From the NCBI GenBank assembly GCA_038217425.1, contig JBBQPM010000219.1, positions 1 through 10,756 on the forward strand: a stretch of 10,756 nucleotides of DNA, given 5' to 3'. Positions 7,611 through 10,756 of this stretch are shown one piece after another. The notes under the pieces are model-generated. The model saw only the letters and a program-made list of their open reading frames with translations. It did not search any database and was not told the DNA's origin. Each line of letters starts with the position of its first letter. The first letter of the stretch is position 1. Source of the DNA: JAIEPT01 sp038217425. GTDB taxonomy: Bacteria; Planctomycetota; Planctomycetia; Gemmatales; Gemmataceae. The position numbers and the translations under genes are program-made.

Positions 7611-9804
7611 GTCTCTGGCGAGCGTCGTCGTTCTGTCGGGCCTGGCCGTGGCGCTGGGACTGGCCGGGTACTGGCTGCAGTTCACGACCTTCATGATCTA
7701 CGACGACGAGGGCTATGTCCTGCTCTCGTTGAAGCACTTTTCCGAATACGGCGGGCTCTATGACCGCGTTTACACCCAGTATGGCCCCTTCCCCTACTTG
7801 GTCTACGACGGTCTGCATCGTGTGCTCGGCTTCGACTTTGACAACGTGACGGCCCGCTGGCTCAGCCTCACTCATTGGCTGGGGATCTCTTTGCTCTGCG
7901 GAACCCTGGTCACCCGTACCACGCGGTCCACCCTTTGGGGAGCATTCACGATGGCGGGCACGTTCGCCTATCTGTGGGTCATGATCAACGAGCCGGCGCA
8001 TCCCGGCGGCATCCTTGCCTTCTTAGTCGCAACGGGAGCACTGCTCGGCGCCGAATTGTGGAACCGGAATCTTCCGCATGGATTTGCCGTGCTCACTGCG
8101 ATCATCGGCAGCGCCCTCGTCCTGACGAAGATCAATGTGGGCGTGTTCTTCCTCGGCTCGGCTTTCACTTGGCTGGCGATCCACACCACGCCCGCGCGCG
8201 TCTCGAAGGCGCTCACGTGGGCAATAGCCGTCGGCTGCGCACTCCTCCCTTTCGTGCTGATGCGCGCCCTCTTCGAACAGCCTTGGGTGCGTCTCTTCGC
8301 CCTCCTCTTCACAGGCGCCGCGCTTGGCCTTCTTCTCGTGGTGCGAAGGCAGGGCCAGCCCGAAGTCCGGATGAAAACCTGGCTGGTCTTTGCCTCAACC
8401 CTCATCGTCACCTGTTTCGCGTTGATCGACCTCACGCTCGTGCGCGGTACCACTCTTGCCGGCCTGCTTAACGGTGTACTCTTCGAGCCGCTCAGGCACC
8501 CGGGCGTCTACTTCTTCGCGATGAACTGGCGAGTGGGCACGGGGATCCTTGCACTGGTCTCCCTTGCCGTCGTCGCTTGGGCCACACGAGCAAACCGCGT
8601 CGATAGCCCGCTGTTTATTCAAAGTGTCGCGGTCGCACGAGCCCTCGCAGCGCTGATATTTTTTTGCACCGTCTTGAAGATCATCCCGACGAGTCAGGCC
8701 GCTTGGGGAATGTGTTACGGAGTCTCCCTTGCCTGGCTCTTTGTCATTCCTTTGAGGCCTGATCTTCGGAGCTTCTCCACCCGTGCATGGGTTGCCTTCA
8801 TTCTCGTCTTTCAATTTCTCCACGCGTATCCGGTCGCGGGAAGCCAGTTGAACTGGGGCACCTTCCTTTGGGTTTCCTTGCTCGCACTGGGCCTCCACGA
8901 CGCCGCCCCCATCCTCGCCGCCCGTGTCGCACCGGCAGGTCGCTGGCCGAGCCGCATCGCACCCGTTGTTGTCGTTTCCGTAACGCTTTTCTCCACCGGA
9001 CAGCTCTTCACCATCGGCTGGGACCGCTATTTTACCAGCCAGCCCCTGCGGCTTCCCGGCGCGGAAACCATCAGGCTGCCAGATGACATCACCTACGCCC
9101 TGAGAATCGCCGATGAGAACCTGCGTGAACATGGCGACATGCTCTTCAGCCTGCCCGGTCAGTTCAGCGCCAACCTGCGGACCGGCCTGCCCACGCCCAC
9201 CCTGCAAAATGTCACCCATTGGTTCTCGTTGCTCAGCGACGGGCAACAACAGGCCATCATCGATCGTCTTACCCTCCATCCGCGCGCACTCGTCCTCGTT
9301 CAGCGAGAGTCGCTGAACTACTTGGAACGGTACCGATTCAAGGTCGACGGGCCGTTGCACACCTGGCTGATGCAGAATTTCGAGAAGGCGATCGAGGTGG
9401 ACGGCTACGAGATCTGGGCCCATCGCGGACGCACGCTGGCACGCTTGTCCACGGCTCGCGTCGCCCATCGAAACGGCTCAATCGATGAACTGCTGCTGAC
9501 CCTATGTCTGCGCAGCTCTGGGCGCGCAATCACTCGGATCGAGCTCTGCGCGGTGAGCCAACCTCGGATGCCTCTGGCCGTGTTGGACGAGACCAACACC
9601 CTGGCATCCCTCCGACCCTGCGATCCCGATGGAACCAGCGCATCGAGCGCAGCCGCCATCTCTTGGCCCATCGCGTTCACCGGCTTGAAGTATCTGGAGC
9701 TTCAACTTCCTCCGCTCCCCCTCCAAGGCAGTTGGTCAAACTTGCTGCTCGTCTTACGGGACGAGCAAAATCAGATCGTCTCAGAAGTCAGAGTCGTGAA
9801 CTGA
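7603..9804 (+). CDS. Large polytopic membrane protein, GT-C-like glycosyltransferase, with TTG start
   Basis: About 733 aa, with a first helix (about 5-26), a first outer loop carrying the acidic cluster IYDDEGYVLLSLKHF (32-46) and YTQYGPFPYLVYDGLHRVLG (57-76), then roughly ten more helices up to about residue 470, and a long soluble C-terminus. Other landmarks are INEPAHPGG (128-136), LTKINVGVFF (174-183), HAYPVAGSQLNWGTF (407-421) and SLPGQFSANLRTG (517-529). The DDE cluster right after helix 1 matches the position of the catalytic acid in GT-C enzymes. The last 120 or so residues look strand-rich and could bind carbohydrate. The first in-frame ATG (7693) would remove helix 1, so a non-ATG start is needed. 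TTG 7603 (NKSLASVVV) overlaps the upstream stop by 8 bases; TTG 7582 is an alternative and GTG 7648 is less likely. It ends 3 bases from the converging methyltransferase. Confidence 0.85.
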   Translation: MNKSLASVVVLSGLAVALGLAGYWLQFTTFMIYDDEGYVLLSLKHFSEYGGLYDRVYTQYGPFPYLVYDGLHRVLGFDFDNVTARWLSLTHWLGISLLCGTLVTRTTRSTLWGAFTMAGTFAYLWVMINEPAHPGGILAFLVATGALLGAELWNRNLPHGFAVLTAIIGSALVLTKINVGVFFLGSAFTWLAIHTTPARVSKALTWAIAVGCALLPFVLMRALFEQPWVRLFALLFTGAALGLLLVVRRQGQPEVRMKTWLVFASTLIVTCFALIDLTLVRGTTLAGLLNGVLFEPLRHPGVYFFAMNWRVGTGILALVSLAVVAWATRANRVDSPLFIQSVAVARALAALIFFCTVLKIIPTSQAAWGMCYGVSLAWLFVIPLRPDLRSFSTRAWVAFILVFQFLHAYPVAGSQLNWGTFLWVSLLALGLHDAAPILAARVAPAGRWPSRIAPVVVVSVTLFSTGQLFTIGWDRYFTSQPLRLPGAETIRLPDDITYALRIADENLREHGDMLFSLPGQFSANLRTGLPTPTLQNVTHWFSLLSDGQQQAIIDRLTLHPRALVLVQRESLNYLERYRFKVDGPLHTWLMQNFEKAIEVDGYEIWAHRGRTLARLSTARVAHRNGSIDELLLTLCLRSSGRAITRIELCAVSQPRMPLAVLDETNTLASLRPCDPDGTSASSAAAISWPIAFTGLKYLELQLPPLPLQGSWSNLLLVLRDEQNQIVSEVRVVN

Positions 9805-9807
9805 TCC

Positions 9808-10542
9808 TCAGCGCCGCCTTGCAACGAGAATGAGGCTGACGCCAAAGGGAAAATGTATTTGCATGCAGCCCGTGGCCACGAACGTGCGCCGAAGCAGCCG
9901 GTTGAGCCACGGAGCGGGCTCGCGATCTTCGGATCTGACTGAGCCTTCGCGCGCAGGGAACCAGCGGCGCCACGTGCGAACCGCCCACACCGCCGGGTAA
10001 ACCACCACGTTGGTATAGTTGAGGTGGACGAGGTCCCACTCAGACGACGGGAAGAGCAGCCCGAGTTGTCGCCGGTGATAGCGTCGGAAGTGGTGCAAAA
10101 CCACATCCCAGTCGCTCCAGAGTGCCATGCTGGCCGGCACGGTCACGGCAACGATGCCGCCCGGTTTAAGGAGGCGGTGAAAACCTCGCACCACCGCCGC
10201 ATCGTCGGGCACATGTTCCAAGACGTCCAACGCGGTGACGTATTCGAGAGAACCGTCCGGTAAAGGCACCTGATCTCCAGCGAGGCTCAAAATCTGATCC
10301 GTGCGAAACCGAGTCCGCAGCAAACGCAGTGCCTCCTCATGGTCATCCAACACCATCACCCGGCAGGCTTCTTCCATTTCTTTGGCAAAGATCCCAGTGC
10401 CCGCCCCGCAATCGAGCAGCAAATCCTCACGCTCCGGCTTCCTCGTCCGCTGGAGCCAGCGCCGCACCAATTCCCGCTTGCCGGCATAATACCAATGCGT
10501 GCGTTCAACACGATCGAGATTGGCGTATTCAGCAGCGTTCAT
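9808..10542 (-). CDS. Class I SAM-dependent methyltransferase
   Basis: A 244-aa methyltransferase of the Methyltransf_11/23-like type. SAM-binding motif I is LLLDCGAGTG (41-50); the acidic end of strand 2 is LDD (65-67); GD (89-90) and the strand 4 motif ALDVLEHVPDD (104-114) follow, then the post-motif LLKPGG (124-129). HFRRYHRRQL (151-160) is a basic segment often seen in members encoded near envelope-glycan genes. The N-terminus (NLDRVERTHWYYAGKRELV, 8-26) is also typical of this subgroup. No membrane anchor is evident, although 177-189 is rather hydrophobic. It lies on the opposite strand to the glycosyltransferase run and converges with it, so it is controlled separately. A role in methylating a sugar or lipid-linked intermediate is inferred from the neighbourhood only. 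ATG 10540-10542 lacks a Shine-Dalgarno sequence. Confidence 0.9.
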   Translation of the reverse strand: MNAAEYANLDRVERTHWYYAGKRELVRRWLQRTRKPEREDLLLDCGAGTGIFAKEMEEACRVMVLDDHEEALRLLRTRFRTDQILSLAGDQVPLPDGSLEYVTALDVLEHVPDDAAVVRGFHRLLKPGGIVAVTVPASMALWSDWDVVLHHFRRYHRRQLGLLFPSSEWDLVHLNYTNVVVYPAVWAVRTWRRWFPAREGSVRSEDREPAPWLNRLLRRTFVATGCMQIHFPFGVSLILVARRR

Positions 10543-10584
10543 GAATCACGGCGGAACGCAGAGCTTCAATTCGACGTCCGCCTC

Positions 10585-10603
10585 TGTCGACACCTTTGTC
10601 GAC
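10585..10603. repeat. Direct repeat of TGTCGAC in the methyltransferase leader
   Basis: TGTCGAC occurs at 10585-10591 and again at 10597-10603, a spacing of 12 bases. The core GTCGAC is itself a palindrome, so the two copies can also pair as a short hairpin. A related TCGAC lies at 10571-10575. The repeat sits about 45-60 bases upstream of the methyltransferase start on its transcribed side. It could be an operator, a leader structure, or chance in GC-rich DNA. Confidence 0.45.
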
Positions 10604-10643
10604 GCCCGCACACCACCGGGCGCATCTCAGTTTCTTGAATGGC

Positions 10644-10672
10644 ATGATAAAATGGAGGCATGAGCCTGAAAT
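10644..10672 (-). promoter_or_regulatory. Candidate promoter of the methyltransferase gene
   Basis: Read on the minus strand, TATCAT (10649 to 10644) matches the -10 consensus at 5 of 6 positions. Exactly 17 bases upstream is ATTTCA (10672 to 10667), which matches the -35 consensus at only 3 of 6. This is the most AT-rich spot in the 214 bases before the methyltransferase. A transcript would begin near 10637 and have a leader of about 95 bases that includes the TGTCGAC repeat. Confidence 0.33.
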
Positions 10673-10756
10673 GCGTGGAGACCGCCGTGAGGGCGGAGGC
10701 AAGAGGAGCGTGCGCACGGCGGCTGTGCGTGACTGCGGCCAGTGTGGCCGTCGCGT
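10673..10756. other. Right-edge non-coding stretch with small GC-rich hairpins
   Basis: No gene can be supported here. Two 5-bp stems with 5-base loops can be drawn: CCGCC/GGCGG at 10682-10696 and CGGCC/GGCCG at 10736-10750, with a GTGCGCAC palindrome at 10710-10717 between them. They may belong to a structured RNA, to a divergent gene beyond the edge, or be chance. A plus-strand frame from ATG 10660 stays open to the edge, but its GGAGG is only one base before the ATG, which is too close. Confidence 0.3.

Noticed and set aside
6867..7694. Minus-strand open frame of 275 codons
   Set aside because: It is opposite the GtrB/ArnC-type gene, whose motifs are unmistakable; the antisense translation has no recognisable features.
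8395..9468. Long minus-strand open frame of 357 codons
   Set aside because: It lies wholly opposite the well supported membrane protein gene and is rich in Asp, Glu, Gly and Arg with no domain. It is the expected antisense shadow of GC-rich coding DNA.
10529..10717. Minus-strand 62-codon frame before the methyltransferase
   Set aside because: It overlaps the methyltransferase start, is rich in Arg and Cys, has no motif and no ribosome binding site. A leader peptide cannot be excluded but is not supported.
10651..10756. Plus-strand gene starting at ATG 10660 after GGAGG
   Set aside because: Only one base separates GGAGG from the ATG, the frame is cut by the window edge after 32 codons, and the translation shows no recognisable family.
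1..10756. CRISPR arrays, tRNA or rRNA genes, insertion sequences
   Set aside because: No regularly spaced repeats, no tRNA or rRNA sequence hallmarks, and no transposase motifs or terminal inverted repeats were seen when reading through the window.

Overview
The window looks like a bacterial chromosome segment of moderately high GC content. It carries a cell-envelope glycosylation locus built around polyprenyl-phosphate sugar transferases. Protein style (DPM1-like GT2 enzymes, AftB-like and other GT-C membrane proteins, almost no Shine-Dalgarno sequences before the starts) would fit Verrucomicrobiota, perhaps Opitutae. There is no marker gene, so this placement is an inference of low to moderate confidence.

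Layout. Positions 65-754 (+) encode a soluble DPM1-like family 2 glycosyltransferase. After a 132-bp gap with a candidate promoter comes a run of same-strand genes from 887 to 9804. First is a broken AftB-like GT-C gene: an N-terminal piece at 887-1246 and a C-terminal piece in another frame at about 1225-1857, with the middle missing. Next is a 618-aa polytopic membrane protein (1896-3752). Two tandem paralogous membrane proteins of 470 and 505 aa follow (3749-5161 and 5158-6675). Then come a GtrB/ArnC-type GT2 with two C-terminal membrane helices (6675-7610) and a large GT-C-like membrane protein that probably starts at a TTG codon (7603-9804). From 1896 on, each junction overlaps by 1 to 8 bases, so these five genes are probably one translationally coupled operon. 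On the minus strand, a class I SAM-dependent methyltransferase (9808-10542) converges on the operon with only 3 bases between the stop codons. The last 214 bases hold its leader, a candidate promoter, a short direct repeat of a palindrome, and small GC-rich hairpins.

How it may work. The GT2 enzymes would load a sugar from a nucleotide donor onto a polyprenyl phosphate at the cytoplasmic face. The GT-C-like membrane proteins would use that lipid-linked sugar outside the membrane to decorate a polymer, lipid or protein. The methyltransferase could modify a sugar or lipid intermediate. The acceptor and the sugar cannot be read from the sequence. The most interesting points are the internally deleted GT-C gene, the tandem paralogue pair in which a candidate acidic residue is present in one copy and proline in the other, and the fact that none of the four membrane proteins belongs to a precisely named functional family recognisable by eye.
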